Positions 1 through 12,481 of a DNA stretch of 64,000 nt are shown piece by piece. The first letter of the stretch is position 1. Each line of letters opens with the position of its first letter. The translations under genes and the position numbers were made by a program. The notes below the pieces were generated by a model that was not told the origin of the DNA, ran no database searches, and saw only the letters and a program-made list of their open reading frames with translations. The stretch covers positions 5,416,501-5,480,500 of the forward strand of contig NC_080559.1 in NCBI RefSeq assembly GCF_030253575.1, written 5' to 3'. This DNA is from Rhododendron vialii (taxonomy: Eukaryota; Streptophyta; Magnoliopsida; Ericales; Ericaceae).

Positions 1-969
1 GCAAATTATTGTTTGCACCCCTAGATTTGGTATTTATTTCTAAGTTAGTCCCTTACACTATTTGTAGGAAAATTAATAATTTGGTCAAGGGAGCAACTGG
101 TTGCCTTTGAAATCTCTTTTACCTTAATTTTTTTTTTATAAAAAAATCACTTTTCAATTACGTTTTAATTTTTTTCAGAAAAAAAATATTCTTCTAACAA
201 ATAATATGGTTTAAACATTTGTAAGATAAAATGAATTTATTTTATCCCACAATTAATGATAAAATGGAGATGAGATGAAGAAAATGAGTGGTATTTATTG
301 AAAATTTAGCCTAAATAATTTGTTGAATTTTTTTTCTTCTTAAAATTGTAATAAAAATGAGGTTTAAACATTTATAAGACAAAACGGATTTATTTTATCC
401 CACAACTAATGATAAATATGTATTTACGCAATTATAATAAAATTAATCTAATTTGTCCATTAAAATATAAACTGGGGGCAATTGAGTCATTTGACAACTT
501 ATCTATTCATATCCACCTTCTATATCCCCTCCTTAAAAAAATATCCAAACACTGGATTATAAATCCACCATTCTTATGAGGTAGGCCCACTCTTCTTATA
601 TATCACCCCTTATTTCATATTCACCCTCAAATTCACCTTTCTTCTATATTCATCCAAAATCAAATTCTCCATCGAAACGGACTGTTAAGTTATCGTCATC
701 ATCCCAAAAGGCGGAGATAATCACTTTCACAATGTACGAAGATAGCCTTCGCACTTTTAGAGGTAACCAAAACTCTCTCAAAGAAATACTATAGTACCGA
801 ACAAAATTCCGTTGTTTGAGTAATTTTTACCCTTTATGCCGAAATATGCATACTTGTTTGAATTTTTTATACGAATGTCTTTTATAAGAGCTCAAAATAG
901 GAATATTCAACCAATTTTTCCTTTCAAAAACCGAAGTCAATAAAAATTTAATTTGATGTTCTCAATTTA
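1..969. other. AT-rich intergenic DNA
   Basis: No gene recognised. There are degenerate direct repeats (a motif with ATGGTTTAAACATTT near 206 and its relative near 358). A short open frame from ATG at 732 ending at a possible donor near 762 is too small to call. Confidence 0.5.
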
Positions 970-1240
970 AGCCTCCAATTATCTTGGGTTACTCAGGCCC
1001 TCGTGACCAATTTTACTACCCAAACCCATTAATGGACCGGAGAGAGAATGCAATGTTCTTTATTTTGTGAGGCATGGTACAGTCCATGACACTGGATCCT
1101 ATCATTTTTGTTATTTTGTACTTTCAAGATGCTTGAGGCTGAGGTTGGTCCATTGGTACTTTTTCTATATTCTCCCTGCTCCTCTTCTATTTTGTCAATT
1201 TTCCACATTCGAAAATTTGGGTAGTTTTTTTCTACTCACA
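970..1240. repeat. diverged direct repeat, copy 1
   Basis: Similar to 2440-2632: both contain a CAATCTTGAGTTACT-like start, a GATGGACTGGAGAGA-like segment and a CATTCGAATTTTGGGTAG-like end. Could be the outer ends of one decayed element or a segmental duplication. Confidence 0.55.
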
Positions 1241-1242
1241 TG

Positions 1243-2430
1243 TAGGGGCGGAGGGAGCATAGGACCAGGGGATCACGTGCCCCACTAGTTCCTCTTTATG
1301 TTTAAAAATTATCAAACAAACCACCCATAAGATCCCTCGCTGCACACTTTCCCAAAGACCCCATATACCAGCGAGCGATTCGCCATGGTCCAATCGATTG
1401 ACGAGGAGCCAAGGACAACCAATGATGGAGCTGGAGGTGGGGGAATATAGACAGTTGCACTGATGTATGTATCATTGCTCGAACTCCCATTGCCTAGTTG
1501 TCAGGCTAGTTTTCCATCCCATCTTGTTCGATTGCTTAACTAACTACAGTTGACCCTTCCAAATAGGCTATAGCTCAAAAAATGATGATGGCCATCAGAA
1601 GGCCTGAGACCATATAGCCTCGGCCTGTCTAAATGATGGTCAGTGGTCTCTACCCAAGTAGCTGTGGCCATGATCCAAAGGACTCGCAACCTGTCAATCA
1701 TGCTATCCTTACGTTCCAACCAATTGGCCAATCACGCTATCCTTACCTTTCAACCAACCTCTTCAATTCCGCTTCTGCAGCAATGTATAATCTCGGTCCC
1801 TTACTTTGATGCCTACAGCTCAGTTTGTTTTCCAGTGATGGTAAGACTCCGCGAAATACTACTCTCTCGTTTTTTCATCTTCTTCTTCTTGTGTTGTTTC
1901 TAAGTGGGCATCATGGCTTATCGAGGGAAAGCGATGTTGCCCACTCTGCTGTAAAAAGGGGGGCACTTTATTTCAAAAAAAGGTTTGTTCCCCCATTAGG
2001 CCGAGTAAGTAGCATAATTCCATTCCGGGCTGCGGTTCTTTCCAGCACAGTGATGTATGGCTCAATGCCTTGTTCTATCCGACGCAAATCCTTTTCATCC
2101 CTTAATTTAGTGGAGGTGCTATCTATGTTGCAATTATGAATAAATGTACGATTCGTAATTGCACTACAAAGAAAACCTCCACTAAATTAGAGATGGATGG
2201 AACAAGATTTTGAACCATATATTAATGTTGCTGGAATGAAGCAGTCACCTTGGAACATAATTATGCTGCTTGCTCGGGCCTTGATGGTGGAACATCCTTT
2301 TTTGGAGAATAAAGCGGCTCTCTTCTACGGCAGAGTGGGATTTGTGCGAAAGAAAACTCATGTTTGCTTTGTTGCTAAGTAGCAGACTCCTTCATTGTTC
2401 TCAAGAATTTGCTTGCTTTTGTTCATGAAC
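1243..2430. other. decayed repeat DNA without a recognised gene
   Basis: The stretch begins with the GC-rich GGGGCGGAGGGAGC / GTGCCCC end typical of hAT-like MITEs. It contains a small inverted pair built on CCTCCACTAAATTA (about 2102-2115 and 2176-2189). A 61-codon frame at 2197-2382 has no recognised domain and was not called. Confidence 0.45.
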
Positions 2431-2439
2431 CTGGCATTT

Positions 2440-2632
2440 TTGGTAGTAAGCCAATCTTGAGTTACTTAGGACCCACATGACCAACTGCACTATCCAAACC
2501 ACTTGATGGACTGGAGAGAATGCTGGGGTTTTACACTTTCAGGAGGTGAAGACGAGGTTACTCCATCAGTAGTCGTACTAATTTTTCTTTGCAAATTTTT
2601 TGCATTCGAATTTTGGGTAGCCTTTACTCGCA
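2440..2632. repeat. diverged direct repeat, copy 2
   Basis: Partner of 970-1240, same orientation, shortened by internal gaps. The 1.5 kb between them has no recognised gene. Confidence 0.5.
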
Positions 2633-2820
2633 TACAAACATTATTATAATTTTTATTTGTCTATAGGTTCTGAATTCCAGACCATACAAATTGCGTAAAT
2701 CCAATTAACACGATGCAAGCAAGGGAAGTTACTCAAGTTTTGTTTTCTCAACAAATTTGCCGTACCTTTTTTTTTATTTTGTTTTTGGGGCCACTGTGCT
2801 AGTTTTAGTGGGTTTGTGAC

Positions 2821-2997
2821 AACCATTGCTTAGTGCAGTTGGTAAGTCACTGCCTTCCTTTTGTGAAAGATCTTGAGTTCGAGCCCCACAGCGGGCAGGC
2901 CCTTTGAGAGCCAGGGCTATGGATTGCCTCTGGATCCTGTGCTAACCCTAGCACCCCCCTAACCCCAACTGATGTATATCGCCTGACAAAAAAAAAA
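2821..2997 (+). mobile_element. tRNA-derived SINE
   Basis: An A-box-like segment (TTAGTGCAGTTGGTAAG, from 2830) is followed 30 bases later by a B box (GTTCGAGCC, about 2877), then a tRNA-unrelated body and a terminal A-tract. This is the classic Pol III SINE layout. Flanks GTGACAACC and GTTACAAC may be an imperfect target-site duplication. Confidence 0.8.
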
Positions 2998-3371
2998 GTT
3001 ACAACAACAAACCGATGTTACTCCATCACCTCGAACTTGACCTCTCCTGTGGGCACCAAGGCCGCCCTCCACGACTGCCTATGGGCAGTAAGGCCCCCCT
3101 CCACGACCGCTTGAGCTAGAGCCCTGAGTGTTTGTTGTACCCTTTAGTACGAGTGATAATGTGATATGCTTGTTAAGAAATTTTGTACTACGCTTCTAGC
3201 ACCTTTGCAGTAGATAGAAATGCTTAGACTTGATTGCAAGTGGAGGAGTAATCTGCATATACTGCATTTATACATGACTACAAATTGATTACTAGTATTT
3301 ATGGCATATGCCCATCACAGGATTTGAACTTGAACCACAGATGGAGGCTTAAACCCGTTGTCTCCCCCTGC

Positions 3372-4953
3372 TTAACCCGCACCACCTTCCGGTTCCTTGA
3401 ACTCTCCTCCTCTCACATTTAACCCAAACTTGGTGTCACCACTATACACGTTCCAGTGAGTAACAAGTTCATGATCCCGGTCATCTTTTCGTGGCACCGA
3501 CGGAAGAATACAGTCTCCTCTAGAGGACGCCGCCTCCACTTTTTGCTTCTTCCTTAGGGATGAGGAACTCGTGTCGCCATCAGGAGGTGGCTGAGAGTGT
3601 GATGCCAGCTGCTTATCCTCGGCCAGTGGTAGGGTTTCGGAGGCTTTAAGAGCACCACTTAGTTTTTGCTGCTCCTCAATTATTTTCTGCAAGTATTTCC
3701 CCTGAGCCTCTATTCTCATTTGTAACTGCCTTTGTACCTGAATTATTACCGAGCACAGAATCGAACACATGAACAACAGAGGCGACATTTTCATTGTTCC
3801 TTGAAAACTAAAAGGATGCATTTCGCACCAAAATGCTAGAGGTGACATAAGGAACATAAACAAGAGTCAAAAACCTTGTCAAAAACCTAATAATCAGTAA
3901 TCTGAAGTTATCTATGGTATCTAGCAGAACAAATACGGTACAAATACCGAAATTTGTTGCTGGGTCTAGCTAACCAGAACCAAACAGAGACATTAACCAA
4001 GAAAACGTGGAGACTATGTGAATGAACTCATTGTTGTTGCACGAAAATGGAAATTAGGTAAAAGGCATTTAGTTGAAAAAGGATTCACAGAGCATGTGTT
4101 GTCACTTCTTGAAATGATGTTGTAATAAACTTTCAAATGTTCGTCAGATGGTTCATGGTGATGTGCCTGCTCTAAGCAAAGTGATGGTTTAGTCCACAAA
4201 ACCGTGATACGGGTAACAATACGGAATGTTTTGACAAAGGTACCCAGATAGGGCACTCCAGTCCTCCACGCTGCAGTAGGTGAATATAAGATTCACATGT
4301 AATGGTGAAAAGAATGCTTTGGAAAACATAAATTTCCACAGCATACCCTTTTTAAAATGAAATTTCTGAAGTAAGGGCATGATTCATTATTGTCAAGTAT
4401 CCAGTGCATTTAGATGTGAGGGCTTGTCCTTATATCCACAACAAGTTTATGTAATATTCCCAGGTTCCATAAATGGAGTTGCGAGATGTTGACATCAAGA
4501 CAAACAATCCATCTTATGACGCCTAGAAGACTAGGTAAAATTCACCGGAGACAAACTGCAATAACAATGCATCAAAAAAATTGCAGACGTATCATCTCTA
4601 CTTCAGCAATCAAAAGCAATATGAGCCTGGAATCAAACCTCAAGTTGCTCATGAAGACGCTTTTGCACCTCCATCTGCATCTTCAGTGCCTGGTTTATCT
4701 GCACCCCCCTGAATGATATGCACAGATTTAAAAAAAATACTAAGCTTCTAAACACTTGGTCACCCATTATATATTAGCTGACGGAATCAGAAGAGCTACA
4801 GTAAAAGATTTTGGAAGAGGACATAGATACCCACGGGGAAGAATCCATGTCGTTAAGGCTGTCTCCAGAACCTTTCTTCTGATCTTTAGAACCTAAGGTC
4901 AACAGTGTTCAACAATTTCTAATTTAGATGCTCAAGAAGTGAATGATGCTACA

Positions 4954-5019
<66 letters not shown>

Positions 5020-8000
5020 ACATTACCATCAGCTGGAGACTCGGGCAGGTACTTTGCAAGGCGATACTTCTATACAACAAATGACAAAGACAAATCACAA
5101 TCAGCTGACTGATGTGCCACTAACAAGAAACCAAACCACATAAAAGGATGACCACACACCTGTAAATGGCTTTTCACATGATATATGGTAAGTCCAGGTA
5201 CACCCATCACTCTAAGAACACCTTTAGGTGTTGCTCCTGAGATATAAACGGTAAAGGCCCAAGGGATGTAGATAAATAATATAAAGCTCCAAAGGCACCA
5301 GCTAAATTCATCACAACTAAGGCATTCAAATATGGTTTTCAGAAGCAGTGGTTTTCAACGCAATCATACACAGCCACTCACAGGTGCATCTCTACGAAAG
5401 TAAGGCTGCCGGGGAATAAAAGTATTCGGCGCCATTGCAGGAATTTTAATTGACTTATTCAATCTATGACAAAGTATAAATTTTACATAAAGTTGAGAAC
5501 CACGTACACCCAAAGTATCAAAAAGAGGACTTTCTCTCTACCTTCATCTAACTCTATGGGGTTTTCTACAGGAAACAAAAGAGAGCGATAGAATTAAAGA
5601 TATAAAAACAACAGCAGCAGCAAAATAGACTAACTTGATCTTTTTTTTAAACACTTGATCTTTTCCTACATTCTTAGATACAAACCTCTCACAAGTCACA
5701 ACTCTGATTATCTTTAAAGTTCAAAACAAACTATAGTTGAAAGTTTAAAATAAGTTATACATCTATCTACCAAATTAACTTGACTGCAAATATTAACAAA
5801 CACAAAACAAAGTTCTGTATGTTTGCTCTATAAAGTGGTTAATTTACCCTAAAAAAAAAGTTCTAACAAACGTAAGCAATTGCAACAAAAAAAAACAACA
5901 GTTTATAAGCATCACTTACGATAAGGATAAGTGTAAACGACAAATAAGCAATGAAGACTCAAATTACTGCAAATCAGTTTCAAGGATGGTCCTCGCTTTG
6001 GTTGCGTGAGGCCATCTAAGGTGTCATTCGGACAAAATCGGACACTTAAGTAAGAAGTGCCCTATTTTCCCCCAACTTCTTCCATTTGGACACTCCAGGG
6101 ACACTCTAGAACAATCATGAGACACTCCATCAGCAAGCACCACCACCTACCGAGCCCCGCCAACACTTATCAAAACCCACAAGTCCACGTTCCACGAGAA
6201 ACATATGCCAGTAGTGTCACTGTGGTTTGCGCCTTTGCGGCTTGCTCCCCCTTTTTATGGTCATTAGATATGAATTAGTCCTTTGGAACCCAAAAAAAGA
6301 CCCCACTAGTTTCAATACAATAACCATCTAGAATACAATAGAATTGGAGCCAAAACCATCATCACACCACCCAAATATTTGCCCCGTCACAGCTCACATG
6401 CTCGCAGATTGAAGCTACCGTGCCATGCAGGAGGGAAGGAGATTGTTAGCGGAGGTAGGTGGTGCATGGTGGTGGTTGTAGACTGCGGTGTCCACTTGAT
6501 GTAGGGAAAGGAAACAAGATGGTGAGAGATAAGATGAAGAGACAAGGAAATTTTATGGTGGGTACTGATGGGTTTGAATATGGTTGTGCTGGGGCAGCAA
6601 CAGTGCCCAGAAGAGGAACACAGTTGAGATGGTGGGGTTATGGAAGTCTTTTTGTATTTCTATTGGCAGGGTTGTCTGAGCATTTTAGTCCCAAAACCAG
6701 GGTGGTCGGCATATTTATAACATGTTAGGCAGGTAATTTTCATAAGGGCAAAACCACAAGGAGTAAAATATAATCTACAGAATTCAAAAAAATGCCTAGT
6801 CGGAAAGGATGCAACATGCCATTATGTTTCACAGAATGTCTGACCCAAACATTTATCAAAACGCAAGATCAAAATAAGTTACTATTAAATGAGGAGAAGT
6901 TAGGCCTTGCTGAGATGCAACATGGATAGATGGTAGTTTAGTATGACCTTTGTTTAGCATGGGCTCAAAGGCCCTGTAATACTACGACTGCATTTGGGCT
7001 AAGTATCCATGGGCTGAACTATCCAATGGGCTGAACTTGGATTCACTTTGATGATTTGGGCCTAAGTGGCTTAGTGCATGGTATAGCACTGCACACAAAC
7101 CAGGACTATAGCGGACTAGGTTCTATCTTTGTGAACACCTACAATACCTATGGCATTATTTTGCAAAAGCACTAATCCTGGCAATGCTGTGAAAGCTGGT
7201 CATAAGACTCGTATTGGCAAAACTATAAGCCCGTTGCAATAACCTCATTCAGTTTTCGTGATTTAAAGAGTTCTTTTTACAGAACCATAGAAAACAGATA
7301 AAATCAAAGTTGTAAATAAATAACAAGCCCTGGATGCTAAATGTTTCAATTAGGATACGTAAACAACAGCTTCAGTAGCTAAGCAAGCAAGAGAGAAGTG
7401 GATCACAACAGAAATTTCGTTAATTTATGGAATTTCCAAATGTAACTACTACCTAAAAGAGAAGTAATAACAAATGCAACTTTAGCCTGGAGGTTGGTGA
7501 GCTGCTAAGCAAGATTTTGTAATTCAACATATCACGGAAAATAAAACCGGCGGATCTCTTCAGATTTCATTTGTGGTGCAGTAATCCACAGTTGAATAGT
7601 GATTTGCGCGGCCTAGCCTGAATCAACTGAAAATGACCTGGGCTCCCCCAGACGCAAATTGGATTTCTTGGGTTCATAGAATCAGAATCTAGATTTCATG
7701 CCAAATTTGACCCATATTTACCAGACAGGAAAGGATGTCAAACATGCAGTACGGCAAAAAAGGGAGAAGTGGCACTCCGAAACCTAAAACAGACAGGAGG
7801 GTGCAGGGAAGTAGAAATACTACCAGTACCTATTTTTCCAAATCCTTTAGTGTTCTACTCACAAGGGCATCAACACAAGTTTGATTGCATCACATTCACC
7901 TCAAACTGGGCAATGAATAAAACGATAAACAATAGCACAAGCTCTTGTTCTTTTACCTTCTTTCATGCAAAAGGTTACAAACGATACAGACGCAAAAATA

Positions 8001-8931
8001 GCAGAAGAAAAGGATTTAATTGCTGACTCAATCAAATTGAACAGACAAAACATAGTTGAGTCTGCAAAACCACCATTGGCAAGGAAATGGTAGATTTGAC
8101 ATTCTAGTGAGTGACAGATATTAGGCTTGATTTGCGGGACAAAAACAGAAAATTGGATTGTTAAGACTGTTAATAAACGAAGCCCAATACTGTCAACATA
8201 ATGCCTAGACTGATCCGAAAAGCAAGTGAATTCCTTGAAAGATAGCGGGTTTCATTCTTTAAATTATTCTATGGATTTACCAGACATTGAGAAGAAATAG
8301 TTGAGACAAGGCAATCAAGGAGAGTTCTAAGAAGCAGTTCAAAGATACTGAAGTAAACCCTGTTTCTAAGAGCATTCAAATTTACCTTCTAAAACCTTTA
8401 TACTGAAGGTGAAGGAGGAAGAAATTCTAAAAGTCATATCAGCATTCAAGAATCGATGGTCCACACTTTTAACAGCCCTTTTAGTGACTGACATAGTATG
8501 AGCACACCCTTACCAGTTGAATTCCAAAATCTATATCACCCATTAAACAATAATATTTTAACCATGATAATTATGAAACACCCGGCCTCAAGTATTTTAC
8601 ATTATGATCTATATATAGTCAACAATTACCACTTCTCAGTGTCCCCTCATATGATGCAAAGAAAAATAATTAATTGAAAATTCATTCCACTGTTAATTCT
8701 GTCACTGAGAAAAAAATACCCACTATCTGGTCCACCGAGTTGAGCAATAGCATCCACGAAACGATCATGAAGATCCGAGGTCCACCGCAATCGCTGCTTG
8801 CCACTTTCTACAGTTGGAGCGGCATCCCTCGTTGCAGATCCTCCCAACATGCCAACAGGTGCAAGTTGTTCGGGACCTTGAACTTTATGTGGGACTAAAC
8901 TTGTAGTTGAAATTTTTTTGGCATGATACAT
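3372..8931 (-). CDS. PHL7-like: MYB-CC (GARP/G2-like) transcription factor, PHL7-like
   Basis: Six coding exons give 273 aa: 8724-8931, 5160-5236, 5027-5069, 4835-4892, 4639-4708 and 3372-3737, all in phase with GT/AG junctions. Introns 1 and 4 use a GTGGGT donor. Residues about 45-105 form the single MYB/GARP repeat (RLRWTSDLHDRF, then TPKGVLRVMGV and YHVKSHLQKYRLAKYLPES). Residues about 125-175 form the MYB-CC coiled coil (ALKMQMEVQKRL, QLQMRIEAQGKYL). MYB-CC proteins bind DNA as dimers; the PHR1/PHL group acts in phosphate-starvation and related responses in the nucleus, and the close match to PHL7-type proteins is from family knowledge. The start at MYHAKK was chosen because a splice acceptor lies 31 bases upstream; an earlier in-frame Met at 8979 would lie in the intron. 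The 3.5-kb first intron is long. The C-terminal tail is low-complexity and variable. Confidence 0.9.
4951..5016. repeat. compound microsatellite (AC)n(AG)n
   Basis: About ten AC units (4951-4970) run directly into about 23 AG units. The tract fills half of the 134-bp third intron of the PHL7-like gene. Confidence 0.95.
6000..6730. other. intron 1 of PHL7-like gene: GC-richer patch, no gene seen
   Basis: The GGACAC-type words near 6030-6115 recall the dispersed repeat at 13.7, 30.2 and 59.4 kb. Short frames here show no domain and lie inside the intron. Confidence 0.35.
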
Positions 8932-10017
8932 GTTGAAAGCTCTCCTAAATGGAACAGAATACCTGGAAAATCCAAACATTAAGAAGTTGAGACTTCTCTT
9001 AGCTCAGAAGATTCTTTTCAAAGAAACGACCAAAAGACATATAACTCACAAAGACAATTCAATACTTCAATTTGCTCTTGACTGAAGACAAGACTATCAC
9101 TAGCACACAGACTGTTGTGCCCTTCATACTATGTTAACTAACTCAAAAGTGGCAGAATTTATTTCCGTGAAGAATTGAGCAACACCAACCGACTAAACCA
9201 ATCTATGTTTAAGCTAATAAATGATCATTCTGGTTTGCAGGTATTGCTCCACATAGGATAGGAGCACAGAACCACATGTCAATTCCAAGGTGCACACAGT
9301 ACTGATTCTTAGGATACATTAAGAGCCCGTTAGTTTGACTTGATAGGCCGATATGAACATCGAATTGGACTATATTTCAAACGGCATCACATATCCAGTG
9401 TTTGGCCAAATTTTTTGTGAGCAGGATAAAATGTCCCTCAAACATATAATCCTGTGCGAGATATATAATACTTGTGCTACTATTAATCACATCACTATTT
9501 GGGCCCCTTGACGATATATCCTATGGTATTATACATCCCTTCACAATTAGTCTCATCAAACAAAGAGGCCCTAACGGTATTACTAACACTAACACCAACA
9601 CCAAGTACAGAAGTTGCAAGAATGTGCATGCAATACATAAACCAAACACCATAACTAATGTAACAAACAAACAAAAGAACACCGTTTAGCATCTTTGCCG
9701 ATAAAATTCACTGACAAACATCTTTTACATAAGAAATTAAAATTCAGCTAAAATAAACGATTAACTAAAGACATAGACGACAATCTGGCTCTTTTCGTTC
9801 AAAACCTCTACTGAGATTTGGATATATTTTATGTGCAGATGTACACCGTGGGACATGAACACCTATCAGGAAACTAAAGGTAGTGTTATCATCATCCAAC
9901 AATAAAAATACAATTGTGCAAGAAGATTACAACCTATGTATGCATATATATCCATACAAAGGCACACACAAACAAACAGATGTACCATATCAGGTGCAAC
10001 AAGTAACACATGAAGCC

Positions 10018-10068
10018 GAACAAGATAACACTTTTTTTTTTGGTCAAACGGAAATTGAACAAGATAAC
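10018..10068. repeat. 12-bp direct repeats around a poly(T) stub
   Basis: GAACAAGATAAC occurs at 10,018-10,029 and 10,057-10,068. Between them lie 27 bases that start with a T-run. This is the footprint of a nearly fully 5'-truncated retroposon in minus orientation. Confidence 0.6.
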
Positions 10069-10121
10069 TCTTTATTAGAAGCTAAAAAGTAAAAGAGACA
10101 AACAAACAAAAGAAGACAAAT

Positions 10122-10167
10122 TTGAGCAACACCCTTTTCTTTTTATCAACAATTGAGCAACACCCTT
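10122..10167. repeat. 15-bp direct repeats around a 16-bp T-rich stub
   Basis: TTGAGCAACACCCTT is at 10,122-10,136 and 10,153-10,167. The insert between them reads, on the minus strand, as a TTGTTGATAAAAA-type LINE tail. Confidence 0.6.
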
Positions 10168-11138
10168 GATCGATGGTACCTAGAGACAAACATATCTTAC
10201 CCTAATAAAACGAAAATTCAGAAAAATATTCAACGATTGCTGCTAAGACAGATGGAAAAATAAGACAACAAAATCATAGCACTTTTTTTTTTTTTGTTAA
10301 ATATACCTTTACTGAGACTTCAAATTTTCAGCAAATGATTCTAGCCACCTATCGGAAAAGTGAAGGTGAGGGTTATTATCATCATTCATCAAATTCAACT
10401 GGCTTCAATTCAACTGACAATTTTACAACCAATTTAATTCAAGATAGTGTGTCAGACACCCACCCACCCACCCACACGCACGGGGAAGAGAGAGAGAGAG
10501 AGAGAGAGAGAGTTGTGGCAGAAGAGAACAGAGAGAGGTGTGGGGCTGCAGATGGCAAAAGGAAGTACTGGGGAATTTATTGAAGTGTTTGGTACTTCCA
10601 GAACAGAACAGGACGGAACGGAACGGGCCGGACTGAATGATAATTGAACAGGTCAATTTTTTTTACGTAGAAACAAAGCAGAGAATCAATTGATTGGGGG
10701 AAACGGAAAATGGTAATTTAGGGCTTCGAAGCTTTTGATATGATTGGTTGTTTTGTACAGAACATTGGGGAAGTAGCCAGATCACCATGTTGGATTTGGG
10801 TTTTGATTGGGGGTTCACGAGAATAATGAGCGGAGACGCAGAGAAAATTTATTAATGATCGTGCATAGAAATTTTAAAACTCCCAAACAAACAAGCTAGA
10901 TTCGGAGGATAGGATCTTGCCGTTAAAATTCATTTCATTTCAGTCTAGATTCGGAGGATGGCTAATAAGGCGTTCTCCGAATATTTCATTTCAGTTTTGC
11001 TATTGTTAATCCACTGGGCTGACGAAAAGCACACTAGAAGACAAGAAAAATATGTATTTTTGTGTACTTTTTATACCTTTTAATACACATTCACACACTC
11101 ACTATTATCAGCCCATTAGATTGATTTTAAAATTGAAA

Positions 11139-11254
11139 AATGATATTGGCACTCTAAAAATTGATGCAGACACTCCAAAAAACAAAGGAATTTGGCTTTG
11201 GAATTATATTGATTTTGGAGTGTCTGCATCAATTTTTAGAGTGTCAATATCATT
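11139..11254. mobile_element. short palindromic MITE
   Basis: Inverted arms of about 42 bp are almost perfect: AATGATATTGGCACTCTAAA on the left and its reverse complement ending at 11,254. The central spacer is about 30 bp. No clear target-site duplication was seen. Confidence 0.75.
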
Positions 11255-12069
11255 TCCCTTAAAATTTTCCATTTCATTTTATGAACTTTAATGCATGTGA
11301 CATCTTTGAGAAAAATTCAAGTTAATCAGATATCGACAACTTAATAAACAAATCATTTTATTTTTTTTCATTAAATGAATATGAACAACTGGTATGATTT
11401 CTACAATACACGATTGAATAATTTGGGTTTTTCACTAAGCAAAATTTGGAGGTGCTATTGTATACATAGAGCTTTGCAAAAATGAACGACTTAATTATAG
11501 TACTATTTTAAACTCGAAACTAGACATGTATAGAGTGGTAACCCAATGGCAAGGGTTCTATCCAGCTTGCCATGCTTTTGTGGACTCTGTCCTGGCCCCA
11601 CAACAATAATCGAACCTATTCATTTTGTAGAGCTCGTTGAGGTTTTTGACCGTGCGTTCGTCAATTACCAATCGATGCCAGATCGGAAAATATTTATCTT
11701 GGAACAAATGGATTCAATCCAGTGTGATAAATGCATGTGTTCCGATAAGGCATTGATTGGTAACTAACGAACATGATTTTTTGCTTGGTCAAAGGTCTCG
11801 CTGAGTTCTACAAAATGAACGGTCTCTTTCATTGTTGTAGGCTCAAGAAAGGGCTCACAAAATCCAAACTGGCCAAGACTGGACACTGAGCAAACTGGAC
11901 AGGACCCTTGTCTGGTAGCCCATTGGTAGTCATAAAGTGTAAGGGCCCATGTTGAGAGGGAAACGAATGCAATTATTGTTCGAGACCAAACATCCTTCCT
12001 TATTGGTCAAAACCACCCCAATAGTAAGTAGAGTGGTAGTCCAATGGTAGGCAAGCTTGTATTCTCATT
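11255..12069. other. intergenic DNA between the PHL7-like leader and the AREB3-like 3' end
   Basis: No gene recognised. AGAGTGGTAACCCAATGG near 11,533 and AGAGTGGTAGTCCAATGG near 12,022 are related and recall SINE A boxes, so this may be decayed SINE material. Confidence 0.4.
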
Positions 12070-12083
12070 AACTATTACAACTT

Positions 12084-12481
12084 TATTTTTGGACTCATGA
12101 GTCAGATCTAGGGTTTTAAATCTAATTTCTTAGAACCAGTTCAACGGTGATGGTGACAACGTCTGCAGAGGCTTCAGCTCAGTCTGCGGCGGGAACGAGC
12201 TCAAGTTGTTGCAACGAGTCCATCCAGGAGAGTTTGCTTTGTGTCCATACCTGGCCACTCCGTACTTGGCCACTCCAACCCCCCTTCACGAGTGTGATCG
12301 ACGGGTCTAACTCCAGCGTCTTGGCTTTAGGCGGTTTTTTCTTTTTCCTTTTGTTTGGTTTATTTTGTTTTGTTTGTTATTTTTTGTACTTTCGGACCAA
12401 TAGTGTCCGCTTTTATTGTACTGTGTTTTCTTTTTGTTATATATAAATTGAGTTTAATTCTGGTAAAAAAAAGAGAGAAGA
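12084..12481 (+). mobile_element. non-LTR retrotransposon insertion (LINE 3' end) with 14-bp target-site duplication
   Basis: AACTATTACAACTT occurs perfectly at 12,070-12,083 and 12,482-12,495. The 398-bp insert ends in a T-rich region followed by GGTAAAAAAAAG, as LINE 3' ends do. Together these show target-primed insertion of a 5'-truncated element. No reverse-transcriptase segment is retained. Confidence 0.75.

Larger units (their letters stand above)
8962..10650 (-). other. probable 5' leader intron and CT-rich leader of the PHL7-like gene
   Basis: A minus-strand acceptor (TTTTCCAG before 8962) sits 31 bases upstream of the chosen start codon, so an untranslated first exon should lie at higher coordinates. 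The best candidate is around 10,440-10,650, where the minus strand is rich in CT dinucleotides (GA repeat at about 10,487-10,513 on the plus strand), a common feature of plant leaders. I could not fix the donor or the transcription start. Confidence 0.35.

Noticed and set aside
1825..2382. Two plus-strand frames of 104 and 61 codons
   Set aside because: No domain recognised, surrounded by decayed repeats; kept as repeat DNA only.
3310..3350. tRNA-like word (minus strand GTTCAAATCC) after the PHL7-like stop
   Set aside because: No matching acceptor stem, D arm or anticodon arm; most likely 3' UTR chance or a SINE scrap.
4943..5143. 66-codon frame with HTHTHTQRERERER
   Set aside because: Translated microsatellite inside an intron.
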